From JAGLOK01 sp963676355 (GTDB taxonomy: Bacteria > Bacillota > Clostridia > Christensenellales > UMGS416): DNA of 64,000 bases. This document shows positions 34,208 to 43,600 of this stretch, piece after piece; the first letter of the stretch is position 1; every line of letters begins with the position of its first letter. The notes beneath the pieces were generated by a model. It was not told the DNA's origin, searched no databases, and saw only the letters and a list, made by a program, of their open reading frames with translations. Made by a program: the position numbers and the translations under genes. Where the stretch lies: NCBI GenBank assembly GCA_963676355.1, contig OY781093.1:1302001-1366000 (forward strand), given 5' to 3'.

Positions 34208-35032
34208 CTATAGCTTGACTGTTTCGCCGGATTTGACGCATACAGTTTCACCATCCGCCGAAAGGTATATGTCGATATCGCTTGGGTTGTATGCCATTTT
34301 TCCGTCGGCGCTGAATTTTAGCGAGTTGAAAGCTTTTATATAGTCGCATATCTCAATATTTGTGGCATACCATACTTTTTCATTGCCACCTGCTTTTTCA
34401 CAAAATTCTTCCATGCGCTCCCAGTTTTTATCCATGTCAAACTCGTAGCTGTGCCCCCATACATAAAAGAGCATTACGCCGAAGTCAAAATTTGTGAAGC
34501 GCTCCAAAAGCTCAAAGAGGTTGTCGGCTTTGTGGTGGCATGTCGGGTGCCATTCCATGAAGTCGGCGGGAAAGCCAAAGTTATCGGTGGAGACTACAGT
34601 TCTTGCGTACTCTATGCCGTTTTGCTTTAGCACTTTTATTGTCTTTTTATCATATACGCCAAAAGGGTATGCGTGTCCGCGTACGATATAGTCCGTCATT
34701 TTTTCGAGCTCGTACCTGTCGCGGTGTATCTCTTCGTTTATCGCATTCTCATGCATTGTGGTAAACCAAGGGTGTGAGTATGAGTGTGTGGCTATCTCAT
34801 GGCCTTCATACAGCTTTTTGACATCCGAGGCCGGTATGTTTGTAAACTCTATTCCGCCGAAATTTATATCTTTAGGTGTAAGCGTATTTTCCGAGTTTAG
34901 GTTGAATGTGCATTTAAGGCCGTTTTTATTGAAGATATCAATCAGACGCGCATCCTGTTCCACGCCGTCGTCATAGCTGAATGTCAAAGCCTTCTTTTTG
35001 CCCTCGGGATACAAAAGTGATATTTTTTTCAT
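34208..35032 (-). CDS. Polysaccharide deacetylase-like (NodB homology) protein
   Basis: A 274-residue NodB-type domain without signal peptide. Motif 1 is TFSYDDGVEQDA (catalytic Asp-Asp), motif 2 HEIATHSYSHP (H-x3-H metal ligands), and RGHAYPFGVYD contains the Arg of motif 3. The cytosolic location and the late FYVWGHSYEFD motif resemble small-molecule deacetylases of this family rather than cell-wall enzymes. It lies in a run with an MBL-fold gene (8 bases upstream) and the VOC gene, suggesting a minor catabolic unit. Confidence 0.87.
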   Translation of the reverse strand: MKKISLLYPEGKKKALTFSYDDGVEQDARLIDIFNKNGLKCTFNLNSENTLTPKDINFGGIEFTNIPASDVKKLYEGHEIATHSYSHPWFTTMHENAINEEIHRDRYELEKMTDYIVRGHAYPFGVYDKKTIKVLKQNGIEYARTVVSTDNFGFPADFMEWHPTCHHKADNLFELLERFTNFDFGVMLFYVWGHSYEFDMDKNWERMEEFCEKAGGNEKVWYATNIEICDYIKAFNSLKFSADGKMAYNPSDIDIYLSADGETVCVKSGETVKL

Positions 35033-35040
35033 ATATGCTC

Positions 35041-35736
35041 CTATATTGTTATTTCAAAATCTTGCCCCAGCTCTTTGGGTGCATAAATAATTGTATCACC
35101 AGAATATTTTTTTTCAAAGCTTTTGGCCGCATAATATTTTGTGTTAAAGTGCATCGGGAAAAAGTGGGTGACTGAAAATTTTTCAAGAAACATTAGCGCA
35201 CCTTCGTCATAATCTTTTCTCATGCGAGGATCTACTGGGAAAAAAGCGATGTCGAACTCTTTAAACTGCTCGGCTATTTTGTCCAACTCATATTCATACA
35301 GCTGATATGCTTGGTTTATCTCGTCATCGGTTGATTCGTTTTTCCAAGACCAAAGGTTTAAGTCCCCAGCGTGGAATATCACAGTTCCTTCGCAGATTAT
35401 GGCATATGAAACTCCGATATCTGTAGATCCGAATGCAAAAACTTCTATATCCGGCTCTTTGTGTACGTCATATGGCTTCATGTAAACTGCATTTTGGTGC
35501 TGTGCTTTTATATCGTCTGACAAAAAGTATCTAACTGATGGATTGCCGTTTGACAGCGTGAATATTTTTTTGTTGAAGTGGTCGCTGTGCGAGTGCGACG
35601 AAAATACAACAGGATATTTGCTTGCATTTATTTTGTTTGCAGGCAGAATGCCGTGAAAGTAGTCAAACAGCAGAAAATGGCTTGAAAGCTCTATCGAGTA
35701 TCCACTGTGACCGATATATGTAACGTTTATTTTCAT
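35041..35736 (-). CDS. Metallo-beta-lactamase-fold hydrolase
   Basis: A 231-residue MBL-fold protein. GHSGYSIEL starts the fold; FSSHSHSDHFN at about 46-56 is the HxHxDH metal motif; FHAGDLNLW at about 122-130 gives the next His and Asp; THFFPMHF near 196-203 gives the last His. The layout is that of UlaG/RNase-Z-like enzymes of unknown substrate. It is followed on the same strand by the deacetylase-like gene. The helicase gene is divergent. Confidence 0.87.
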   Translation of the reverse strand: MKINVTYIGHSGYSIELSSHFLLFDYFHGILPANKINASKYPVVFSSHSHSDHFNKKIFTLSNGNPSVRYFLSDDIKAQHQNAVYMKPYDVHKEPDIEVFAFGSTDIGVSYAIICEGTVIFHAGDLNLWSWKNESTDDEINQAYQLYEYELDKIAEQFKEFDIAFFPVDPRMRKDYDEGALMFLEKFSVTHFFPMHFNTKYYAAKSFEKKYSGDTIIYAPKELGQDFEITI

Positions 35737-35760
35737 ATGAAATACCTAAAAAATATGTCC

Positions 35761-35788
35761 TTGTTTCGCAGAATAATGATGCTATAAT
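35761..35788 (+). promoter_or_regulatory. Promoter of the nuclease-helicase gene
   Basis: TTGTTT (35761-35766), 16-base spacer, TATAAT (35783-35788). The expected transcript start is near 35795, only about 14 bases before ATG 35809, so the 5' leader is very short. Confidence 0.6.
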
Positions 35789-35863
35789 TATAACATTGAC
35801 AAACATATATGTAAAATATCAGTACATGAGTTCGTAGATTGGATACTGGAGGGCGGCGACCTT

Positions 35864-38125
35864 GTGTTTGGAATGCCTTCTGCAAAGAGAATGCAAGAGG
35901 GGATAGACACCCACGTCGCATATCAGGAAAAATCCGATGCTAAAAGCGAGGTAAGCATTGCCTATACTCAGCTATCCGATGTGGCGGCACTTGCCATCTC
36001 CGGCAGAATGGATCTTCTGCATGATGATGGGGAGAGGGTTATAATCCAAGAGCTCAAGTCTACTTATAAAAAACCAAATGATATAAACCAAGCACAGCTT
36101 GCACATTCATTGCAGGCAAAATGCTATGCGGCGATGTACTGCGAGCAATTTGAAGTAAAAGAGATTGAAACGTGGGTTACATATGTAAATGTTCGAACGC
36201 ATGAAAGTAAAGCAATATCTGAAATATATACATCCAGAGAGCTTATAAGCTGGCTTCGGTCAAAGTGTGATGAGATACTGTATGAAGCAGAGCTTGAACT
36301 TGAGCACAAAAGAAAGAGAAACTCAGCAGCGCAAAATTTAGAATTTCCATACGATGATTTCAGAGCAGGGCAGAGAAATATGTCAGGCTATGTTTATCTT
36401 ACCGCGCGTGACAAATCACTGTCATTTTTGTGCGCACCGACAGGTATAGGAAAGACAATGGGTGCGCTTTATCCATCCATTAAGTCATTGGGTGAGGGGA
36501 TGGGAGATAAGATTTTTTATCTTACAGCCAAAAACACTATAAAAGAGGTGGCGGCGCAGTCCATGAAGACCTTGTTTGAAAGTGGGTTTTATGGACGAAG
36601 TGTGCTGCTGACTGCAAAAACCAAAGTGTGTCCATATGAGCATCAGACTTGCCATCCAATGTATTGCGAGCAGGCAAGAGGCTATTATGACAGGCTGCCC
36701 GATGCACTCAGCGACATGATGCAAAGCGGACATTATGGTCTCCAAGATATATTAAAGATTGCAAACAAGCACAATATTTGCCCGTTTGAGCTGTCACTTG
36801 ATTTTTCGCTTAAATGCGATGTGATAATCTGCGATTATAATCATGCTTTTGATCCGGTGGCGCACTTAAAGAGGTTTTTTGATGACGGGGGAGATTATCT
36901 TCTCTTAATTGATGAAGCGCACAATCTTGTAAGCCGTGCAAGAGATATGTTTTCTGCACAAATATCAAAAAAAGAGATACTTGAAATGCGCAGGCTGTTG
37001 CCAAAAAAGCCCGACAAAGATGAAAAAAACATAAAGTCCGCATTGACAAAGCTGAATAAGTTGCTGCTAGATTATAGAAAAGAGCTGGATTACGATGGTA
37101 TTAAAGCGCAATCATATGCTGAGCCGCCGACTGACATTATAAATGCAATTGTTCAGTTTTTGGATGCAGCGGAGCCTCTTATGGATGTGACTATCACAAA
37201 AAGCTATTCCAATGAGCTCTTTGAATTGTATTTCAATCTGAAAAGCTATAAGTATGTATCGTCGGATTTTTGCGATTTATACAAATGCTTCGCTCAAACG
37301 CATGGAAACGAGATTACATTTAAGATTTTCTGTATTGATCCGTCCTATAAACTGCAGGAAACATACGACAAGATACGAAGCACGGTTCTTTTTTCGGCAT
37401 CGCTTACGCCATTTGCGTATTTTGCGCGTCTTCTTTCTTCAAGGGAGAGCGAGCGATATCTTTTGCCTTCTCCTTTTCCGCCTGAAAACCTAAAGGTGAT
37501 TGTAAACTCCGATATATCAACAAAATATTCATCGCGCATAAATACAGCTGAAAAGGTTTGCGAAAACATATATGAGTTTGTCACCTCGCTTAAAGGAAGG
37601 CACATGGTATTTTTTCCATCATATAAGTATATGGAGCTGATATACACACAGTTTTTGTCAAGATACGAGGACGTTGATGTAATATGCCAGGCAAGAAGCA
37701 TGACTGATGCAGACAGAGCGGATTTTTTATTGCAGTTTGAGCATGAAAGAGAAAAGCCGCTTGCAACATTTGTCGTAATGGGCGGGGTGTTCTCTGAAGG
37801 CATTGATTTGGTGGGTGACAAGCTTATTGGCGCAGTTGTTATAGGCATCGGTCTGCCGCAGATATGCTACGAACGCGACATGATAAAAGAATATCACTTT
37901 GAAAATGAAGAGCCCGGCTTTGCATATGCATATGCCTATCCTGGCTTTAATAAGATAATTCAGGCAGTGGGCAGAATAATTCGTACAAAGGATGACAGAG
38001 GCGCTGCGCTTTTAATAGGCAGTCGTTTTATGCATGATATATATAGGAATTTAATGCCGAGTTGGTGGCATCCATTAAGTGTTATACAAAGTGCAGATGA
38101 GATTGCTGGTGTGCTGTTTGGTTAG
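35864..38125 (+). CDS. PD-(D/E)XK nuclease fused to XPD/DinG-like Fe-S helicase
   Basis: Residues 1-110 hold a RecB/Cas4-like nuclease: GRMDLL, then VIIQELKST (D...ExK). The XPD/DinG superfamily 2 helicase follows, with Walker A APTGIGKT (about 190), cysteines of an Fe-S cluster (KVCPYEHQTC, MYCEQA, NICPF), LLIDEAHNL, and helicase C-terminal motifs to QAVGRIIRT. Frame-open sequence upstream of GTG 35864 encodes the family N-terminus ISVHEFVDWILEGGDL, but it lacks a normal start codon. The ATG at 35809 precedes it in another frame, as if one extra T follows ATG. The true protein probably begins near 35809 with a one-base disruption, by mutation or sequence error. It likely acts in DNA repair. 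Confidence 0.85.
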   Translation: MFGMPSAKRMQEGIDTHVAYQEKSDAKSEVSIAYTQLSDVAALAISGRMDLLHDDGERVIIQELKSTYKKPNDINQAQLAHSLQAKCYAAMYCEQFEVKEIETWVTYVNVRTHESKAISEIYTSRELISWLRSKCDEILYEAELELEHKRKRNSAAQNLEFPYDDFRAGQRNMSGYVYLTARDKSLSFLCAPTGIGKTMGALYPSIKSLGEGMGDKIFYLTAKNTIKEVAAQSMKTLFESGFYGRSVLLTAKTKVCPYEHQTCHPMYCEQARGYYDRLPDALSDMMQSGHYGLQDILKIANKHNICPFELSLDFSLKCDVIICDYNHAFDPVAHLKRFFDDGGDYLLLIDEAHNLVSRARDMFSAQISKKEILEMRRLLPKKPDKDEKNIKSALTKLNKLLLDYRKELDYDGIKAQSYAEPPTDIINAIVQFLDAAEPLMDVTITKSYSNELFELYFNLKSYKYVSSDFCDLYKCFAQTHGNEITFKIFCIDPSYKLQETYDKIRSTVLFSASLTPFAYFARLLSSRESERYLLPSPFPPENLKVIVNSDISTKYSSRINTAEKVCENIYEFVTSLKGRHMVFFPSYKYMELIYTQFLSRYEDVDVICQARSMTDADRADFLLQFEHEREKPLATFVVMGGVFSEGIDLVGDKLIGAVVIGIGLPQICYERDMIKEYHFENEEPGFAYAYAYPGFNKIIQAVGRIIRTKDDRGAALLIGSRFMHDIYRNLMPSWWHPLSVIQSADEIAGVLFG

Positions 38126-38446
38126 TCAATCTTCAACTTCATCATAAATTGTGACATTGTTGCTTTTACAAAAGAGCCTAAGCCCTGCTTTGTAGTCATC
38201 AAACATCGCGCTCTCGCGGAATTTATAATATTCAATCGGATGACGCAATCGGGGAGAGCGGACAATTATGCGCTCGCTTTCAACCACTTTTAAGCCTTTG
38301 CGCTCGCGGCACGGTTTTATTGAAACAGAGCGCAAATCATTGTAGCGCAGCTTTATTTTCTGTGGTTTTCCTTGCCTGGTCTTTTCGTCGTGGTAGATAA
38401 GCAAAAGTTCAGTATGGGTAAAAAGCATGTGATTTTTCTTTGCCAT
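38126..38446 (-). CDS. Conserved-looking hypothetical protein, 106 aa
   Basis: A small basic cytosolic protein: HMLFTHTELLLIYHDEKTR, KIKLRYNDLRSVSIKPCRERKG, IIVRSPRLRHPIEYYKF. The alternation of strands and basic turns resembles PH-like or small beta-rich domains, but I do not recognise a family. It ends directly against the helicase gene (convergent, adjacent stops) and starts 14 bases after the phospholipase-like gene on the same strand, so it is likely co-transcribed with it. TTTCAGGAGAAAA precedes its ATG, a good ribosome site. Confidence 0.65.
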   Translation of the reverse strand: MAKKNHMLFTHTELLLIYHDEKTRQGKPQKIKLRYNDLRSVSIKPCRERKGLKVVESERIIVRSPRLRHPIEYYKFRESAMFDDYKAGLRLFCKSNNVTIYDEVED

Positions 38447-38460
38447 ATTTTCTCCTGAAG

Positions 38461-39069
38461 TCAGCCTTTGCCCAGCTCGCTCGAAAGTTTCACAGTCGCT
38501 TTATCCATAAAATCATATACAACATCAAGCGTTATATATTTTGAAGGGGGTATATTTTTCTTCGTATTTAAATGTTTATATCTTTTTTTTCTGAAATCAT
38601 CTATCTCGCCGGGAGTGAGTATATCAAAATAACGCTCAAGTGGCGCACTTAATGTCGCGCTCCAAAGCGAGCGTGAAGTATTTTGGCGAAAAAGCCATGA
38701 TTCGATATATTCGATATCTCTTAAATATGCCATCTTGGCTTCTTTGTCGCCAAGCTTTTCTTCCAGTCTTTTAATTGTGTTGTAATAGGGTCCTTTAGTC
38801 CACAAATCATCCAGCATAATGTGGAGCGCACAGCCTCTTAAAAACTCGTTGTCCGGAAAATCGGAAATCACGGTTTGTGCATTTTTCCAGCCGGCTGCAA
38901 AATCAGGCTGACGAAGGTGGGAGACTAGCTTGTCTTCTTTTGTTTTGTTTGTGCGAAGAGTAACAGCATCGGGAGTTATGTTTCCCAACAGAAAACTTGC
39001 GCCTGCGTCAAATTTTAAAGAATCTGCAACTTTTTTTGCAATCCATAGATGCATTGTGGATTTTGGCAT
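38461..39069 (-). CDS. Zinc-dependent phospholipase C-like protein, short form
   Basis: A 202-residue protein with the metal-site pattern of zinc-dependent phospholipase C-like proteins: STMHLWIAKKVADSL, LLGNITPDAV, LVSHLRQPD, and LRGCALHIMLDDLW. It is shorter than the relative at 30283. It has no signal peptide. The 106-residue hypothetical gene follows on the same strand. Substrate unknown. Confidence 0.7.
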   Translation of the reverse strand: MPKSTMHLWIAKKVADSLKFDAGASFLLGNITPDAVTLRTNKTKEDKLVSHLRQPDFAAGWKNAQTVISDFPDNEFLRGCALHIMLDDLWTKGPYYNTIKRLEEKLGDKEAKMAYLRDIEYIESWLFRQNTSRSLWSATLSAPLERYFDILTPGEIDDFRKKRYKHLNTKKNIPPSKYITLDVVYDFMDKATVKLSSELGKG

Positions 39070-39204
39070 ATAATATTCCTAACCGATATTTAATTGCTTT
39101 TTTCATAGAGCATTTATTAATTAAGAATATTATAACATCAATTGTATTAATGACAAGGCGGAATTTTATGTTATAATAGCTTTAACATTTTATAGGAGAA
39201 ATAT

Positions 39205-40560
39205 ATGCCAAGAAGGAATTCTTATAGCAGAAATTCATATAATAGAACGCAGAAACAGTATAGAGACCCTGCGCCATATGCACCTCAAAGAAGTGTTTAT
39301 TATGTTAAGCCCAAAACAAGTGTGATACTCGCAAGATTTGCAGTTATTATGCTTATATGTATAACTATGCTTACTGGAGGCGCGATTAGGATTGACCATG
39401 AAAGAGTGCTGAGGGATGTTTATCCTGCGCACAGAACACTGCCTGCGCTTGTTGAAGAAGAAATTGATGAGAATAAATGGGTTAGAAATCTTGTGCCGCC
39501 CGTTGACGGAACGATATATATGGCTTGGGATCAGGGCGATGGAAAGCTTACAAACGGCCGTGTGCCAAGTGGTGTAAATGCTGTCGCTCCAGAATGGTTT
39601 TACCTTGAAGAGGATGAAGTAACAGGCAGGGCTGTTCCCAAAAATCTCTTGCAGAAGGGAAATACCAAGTGGAATCCTCAGGAATATGTTGAAATATGCC
39701 ATGCTAACGGAACAAAGGTGTGGGGCATGTTTGCATGTCTTGGAAAGCCTGATCTTGCAAAGCAGGCGGTTACTGACATGGAGCTGCAGCAGGAGATAAT
39801 CGACCAGCTTGTTGAATGGGTGATAGCCTATCAACTGGATGGAATATCGCTTGACTTTGAAAAAATGTATCCTGAGTACAATGCGGATTTTGTGCAGTTT
39901 GCAAGGAGGATAAAAGAAGCACTTCCTTCCAATCAAAACACAGTGTCTGCTGCTGTTACTGTAAAACTTTTGGGAGACACTTCGGGCAACCTTTGGCAGT
40001 CATATGACAGGGGAGGCTTGGCAGAAGTTATAGACTATGTCGCGGTCATGACATATGAAGGCGGCAACAATGACTCCGAGCCTAGGGCTGGAATCAAGTG
40101 GGTTGAAAAACATGTGCAACGACTGCTTGAAGAGATGCCTTCAAACAAACTGATATTGGGAATACCTTTTTACGGTGTTGATTATATAGGTAAGGTGATT
40201 AACGGAGATTCATTCAACGTTGAACCTCTTTGGAAAACAGACAACTCATATGTGAAAAACTTTTATGCTGACTGGATATCTTTAGCGCTTACCGAGGGAT
40301 ACTATATAAGAGGCGAAAAAAAAACCTATGTTGATTATTGGTTGGATAAAGGTTCATGGAATGAGGAGTACGGAATATCCCAGTATTCATTTGTAGATAC
40401 AAATGGCTATGTACATAAGATATATGTGGATGATGAATCGTCACTATATCAAAAAACTGAGATAGTGAAAAAATATCAGCTTGCAGGTGTTGGCGTGTGG
40501 CGCGAAGGCTTCGGCAACGATCAGATGTGGGGGGCAGTTGCTGACGGACTGTCTGAATAA
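39205..40560 (+). CDS. Membrane-anchored glycoside hydrolase family 18 protein
   Basis: A 451-residue protein. A basic Tyr/Asn/Arg-rich N-terminus (1-45) precedes a membrane anchor (about 46-66), so the enzyme is extracytosolic. The GH18 barrel shows LDGISLDFEKM, the DxxDxDxE-type catalytic motif with SLDFE (about 214-221), and DYVAVMTYEG in place of MxYD. It resembles YaaH/SleL-type N-acetylglucosaminidases of spore cortex lysis, but LysM domains are absent. A peptidoglycan or chitin-like substrate is probable. The start has AGGAGA before ATG 39205. The QueG-like gene follows by 9 bases. Confidence 0.85.
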   Translation: MPRRNSYSRNSYNRTQKQYRDPAPYAPQRSVYYVKPKTSVILARFAVIMLICITMLTGGAIRIDHERVLRDVYPAHRTLPALVEEEIDENKWVRNLVPPVDGTIYMAWDQGDGKLTNGRVPSGVNAVAPEWFYLEEDEVTGRAVPKNLLQKGNTKWNPQEYVEICHANGTKVWGMFACLGKPDLAKQAVTDMELQQEIIDQLVEWVIAYQLDGISLDFEKMYPEYNADFVQFARRIKEALPSNQNTVSAAVTVKLLGDTSGNLWQSYDRGGLAEVIDYVAVMTYEGGNNDSEPRAGIKWVEKHVQRLLEEMPSNKLILGIPFYGVDYIGKVINGDSFNVEPLWKTDNSYVKNFYADWISLALTEGYYIRGEKKTYVDYWLDKGSWNEEYGISQYSFVDTNGYVHKIYVDDESSLYQKTEIVKKYQLAGVGVWREGFGNDQMWGAVADGLSE

Positions 40561-40569
40561 AGGAAACAC

Positions 40570-41550
40570 ATGTCCTGTGAAATTATAGAAATCGCATTAA
40601 ACAACGGATTCGACAAGGCTTATCTTTTGCCACAGATTAAACGGCAACTTAATCTAAAAAAGATAATGCCCGAGGCAGAGTCCGTTCTTTTGTTATTAAA
40701 ACGGCATAAACCATATAAACCGTTCCCAAACGGCACAATGCAGGTGCACTCGCACTATCGGGCATATCAAAAGGGATATTTTCTGCACAAAGAATTGATT
40801 GAAATTTTAAAGGGCAATGGCATTAAAGCTAAAAGTGGCAATATAATATCATTAAAATCATATGCCGCGGCGGCGGGAATGAACTTCCTTAAAAATTCAC
40901 TTGTGTGTGACGATGATTTTGGGAGCTATTTTCTTATGCAAGCTATTGTGCTTGATGTCAAGACGGATATAGAAGCTGTCAAAGGTAGAAAAGATCTATG
41001 CGGAGAGTGTGACTTATGCATAAAGGCGTGTCCGGTGGGAGCTATACATAAAGAAGGCGGAATTGATGTTAAAAAATGCATACGCAGCCACGTTCCGGTA
41101 AAAGAATTTATATCTGAGGATTTGAGAAAAATTGTTGGACGAGGGTATATCGGATGCGGCATATGCCAATCTGTTTGCCCGAAAAACAGTCATATTGAAA
41201 AAGTTTATGCATCACAGGAATTGTACGATGCACTAAACATTGAACGAATATTAAAAGAGGGTAGGCGAAGTGCCATAAAAGAGCTTAAAGTGCTCATTGG
41301 CAGCAACGAGGCTCGCCCAGGCAGAACGCTTGCCACAGCCTGCATGATAGCAGGGAACATAAAAGATGAAAAGCACATTGTATTGCTTGAAAATATTTTG
41401 GCGACAAACACAAATCCCCTGGTGCGCGGATACGCCGCGTGGGCACTGGGACAGATGGGTAAAAGCCGAGCATTCTTGATGGACATGTTGGACAAAGAAA
41501 CTGATAATGATGCAAAAAAGGAAATTATTTCAGCAATAAACGCCAAATAA
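40570..41550 (+). CDS. QueG-like iron-sulfur protein with HEAT-like C-terminus
   Basis: A 326-residue protein resembling epoxyqueuosine reductase (QueG), the last enzyme of queuosine synthesis. Two [4Fe-4S] motifs are clear: CGECDLCIKACPVGAI (about 141-156) and CGICQSVCPKN (about 197-207). The C-terminal 85 residues look like HEAT repeats (NPLVRGYAAWALGQM), as in QueG. It is shorter than QueG (about 370-380), with a reduced N-terminal cobalamin domain, so function is likely but not certain. It follows the GH18 gene by 9 bases; a PurBox pair follows its stop codon. Confidence 0.78.
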   Translation: MSCEIIEIALNNGFDKAYLLPQIKRQLNLKKIMPEAESVLLLLKRHKPYKPFPNGTMQVHSHYRAYQKGYFLHKELIEILKGNGIKAKSGNIISLKSYAAAAGMNFLKNSLVCDDDFGSYFLMQAIVLDVKTDIEAVKGRKDLCGECDLCIKACPVGAIHKEGGIDVKKCIRSHVPVKEFISEDLRKIVGRGYIGCGICQSVCPKNSHIEKVYASQELYDALNIERILKEGRRSAIKELKVLIGSNEARPGRTLATACMIAGNIKDEKHIVLLENILATNTNPLVRGYAAWALGQMGKSRAFLMDMLDKETDNDAKKEIISAINAK

Positions 41551-41590
41551 CCGAACGTATACAAAACATATTTAAAAAACGTTCGGAAAA
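41546..41590 (+). promoter_or_regulatory. Paired PurBox-like operator upstream of purA
   Basis: ATAACCGAACGTAT (CCGAAC at 41551-41556) and inverted AAACGTTCGG (GTTCGG at 41581-41586) are separated by 24 bases, core to core. This leaves a 16-base spacer between 14-base boxes, as for Bacillus PurR (AWWWCCGAACWWT pairs, 16-17 apart). It lies just upstream of the purA promoter. PurR represses when PRPP is low. Confidence 0.75.
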
Positions 41591-41605
41591 GAGACTGTAT
41601 TACTA

Positions 41606-41634
41606 TTGACACCATACTATAAAAAGCCTAAAAT
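41606..41634 (+). promoter_or_regulatory. purA promoter
   Basis: TTGACA (41606-41611), 17-base spacer, TAAAAT (41629-41634). It starts 19 bases after the second PurBox. Confidence 0.75.
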
Positions 41635-41697
41635 AAGCATTGCTTCGCAAAATATTGCGAATGAAAACGGATTAGTACGGACAAAAGAGGTAATATC

Positions 41698-42984
41698 ATG
41701 TCAAATGTAGTATTGGTAGGAACACAGTGGGGAGATGAAGGCAAAGGTCGTTTTGTCGATTTTTTGGCAGAGAAATCCGGCGCTGTAGCACGCTTTCAGG
41801 GCGGAGACAATGCAGGACATACTGTGGAAATAGGCGACAGACAGTTTAAACTTCACCTCGTGCCATCGGGAATATTTAATCCTGATAAGATCAATTTAAT
41901 AGGCCCGGGAGTTGTAATAAACCCAATCGCTCTTATCGAAGAGCTTGAAATGCTGGATGATGCAGATGTAAGCTATGACAACCTTAAAATAGCATTAAGA
42001 GCGCAAGTTATTATGCCTTGGCACAAAAAGCTTGATGCCTTATATGAAAAATCACTTGGCAAAGGTGACATTGGCACAACACAAAAGGGAATCGGCCCAG
42101 CTTATATGGACAGAGCTGAGCGTGTTGGATTGCGCATGTGCGATCTTGCGGATTTTGACGTGTTTGAAGAAAAAGCGCGTGCACTTTGCGAAAAGAAAAA
42201 TGAAATAATAGTAAAGCTCTATGAAGATGAACCTCTTGATATAGAAGAAATACTTGCAGAATACAAAAAATGCGCAGATAAGCTCGCGCCATATATAACA
42301 GACACTGTGGCTTTAATGCATGAGCAGGTAAAGCGTGGAGAGAATGTTCTTTTTGAAGGCGCACAGGGCACACTTTTGGATTTAACAATAGGAACTTACC
42401 CGTATGTTACAAGCTCAAACCCGATAGCAGGCGGTGTTTGCATTGGTTCAGGAGTTGGTCCTACTGCAATCGATAAAGTGCTGGGCATTGTAAAAGCCTA
42501 TACAACTCGTGTGGGTAAAGGACCGTTTGTAACTGAGATGCTGGGTGAACGTGGCGACGCGCTTCGCGAAAAAGGTCATGAATATGGTGCTACAACAGGC
42601 AGACCGCGCCGTTGCGGTTGGCTGGACACTGTAATATTAAACTATTCTTCAAACGTAAATGGGCTTACTCATTTGGCAGTGTCGCGCATGGACACTTTGG
42701 GCGGTTTCGGCGATGTTAAAATTTGCACAGCCTATAAAAAACCTGACGGAACTACAACAGAAGTTTTCCCTGCTGAGTGGGAGAAGCTGGACGGCTATGA
42801 AGCAGTGTATGAAACTCTTCCCGGCTGGTCTGATGACATATCACACATAAGAAATTTTGATGAACTTCCTGAAAATGCAAAGGCTTATCTAAAACGCGTC
42901 GAAGAGCTTACCGGATTGCCGGTTGCAATGATTGGCGTTGGACCTAAGCGCGAGCAGACAATCGTGGTGGACGAACTTTTTTAG
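41698..42984 (+). CDS. purA: Adenylosuccinate synthetase
   Basis: Joins IMP and aspartate using GTP, the first step from IMP to AMP. It is 428 residues, the standard length. GTQWGDEGKGRFVDFLA at 8-24 holds the P-loop-like GDEGKG and catalytic Asp; NAGHT follows (about 39-43); TTGRPRRCGWLD lies near 298-309. A normal GAGG site precedes ATG 41698. The nitroreductase gene follows by 9 bases. The PurBox pair and promoter upstream indicate purine control. Confidence 0.98.
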   Translation: MSNVVLVGTQWGDEGKGRFVDFLAEKSGAVARFQGGDNAGHTVEIGDRQFKLHLVPSGIFNPDKINLIGPGVVINPIALIEELEMLDDADVSYDNLKIALRAQVIMPWHKKLDALYEKSLGKGDIGTTQKGIGPAYMDRAERVGLRMCDLADFDVFEEKARALCEKKNEIIVKLYEDEPLDIEEILAEYKKCADKLAPYITDTVALMHEQVKRGENVLFEGAQGTLLDLTIGTYPYVTSSNPIAGGVCIGSGVGPTAIDKVLGIVKAYTTRVGKGPFVTEMLGERGDALREKGHEYGATTGRPRRCGWLDTVILNYSSNVNGLTHLAVSRMDTLGGFGDVKICTAYKKPDGTTTEVFPAEWEKLDGYEAVYETLPGWSDDISHIRNFDELPENAKAYLKRVEELTGLPVAMIGVGPKREQTIVVDELF

Positions 42985-42993
42985 GAGTTTTTA

Positions 42994-43548
42994 ATGAATA
43001 TCTATGATTTAATCAAAGAAAGAAGGACTGTTCGCAAGTTTACCCGAGCAGAGATACCTAAAGAGTTTCTTGTGAAATTTATACAATACGCCAGATATTC
43101 GCCTTCTGGGATGAATGCACAGCCAGTGCGCTATATAATTGTCCAAGGAGAAAAAGCGGATAAAGTTTTTCCGCACACACATTGGGCAGGATTGCTAAAA
43201 GGCGCATACTCTCCGTCATTTGCTGAGAGACCGAGTGCATATATATTGTATCTTGTGCCTACTGGAAAGAAGCCTCAGCATGACATCGGAGCAATTGCTC
43301 AATCAATGGGACTTATGGCACAGGCGGAAGGTCTTGGCACGTGCTGGATGGGCGCAATTGATCGCAAAGAAATCTCTGAAATATGCGATGTGCCTGAAGG
43401 ATATGAAATTGACACTCTGATGGCTTTTGGCCACCCTGCGGAATTGCCTTTGCTGTGTGACGCGGTTGATGGCGACACAAAGTATTTTCTGGATGAGGAA
43501 GATTTGTTCTTTGTGCCTAAGCTGAGTGTTGATGATGTGATATTCTAG
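42994..43548 (+). CDS. Nitroreductase-family FMN protein
   Basis: A 184-residue FMN-dependent oxidoreductase-like protein. IKERRTVRKFTRAEIPKEFL (quoted to 20) is the N-terminal FMN phosphate site, SPSGMNAQP the next, and EGLGTCWMGAIDR the C-terminal flavin loop. At this size it is in the compact, NADH-oxidase/nitroreductase-like group. Substrate unknown. It is 9 bases after purA, so likely co-transcribed; a terminator follows. Confidence 0.9.
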   Translation: MNIYDLIKERRTVRKFTRAEIPKEFLVKFIQYARYSPSGMNAQPVRYIIVQGEKADKVFPHTHWAGLLKGAYSPSFAERPSAYILYLVPTGKKPQHDIGAIAQSMGLMAQAEGLGTCWMGAIDRKEISEICDVPEGYEIDTLMAFGHPAELPLLCDAVDGDTKYFLDEEDLFFVPKLSVDDVIF

Positions 43549-43572
43549 AGTGTAATAATAAAGATTTGCTAA

Positions 43573-43600
43573 GCCTCCAAATAGGGGGCTTTTATTTTAC
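43573..43600 (+). terminator. Terminator after the nitroreductase gene
   Basis: Stem AAGCCTCC / AGGGGGCTT with loop AAAT, then TTTATTTT. It closes the purA-nitroreductase unit. Confidence 0.75.
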
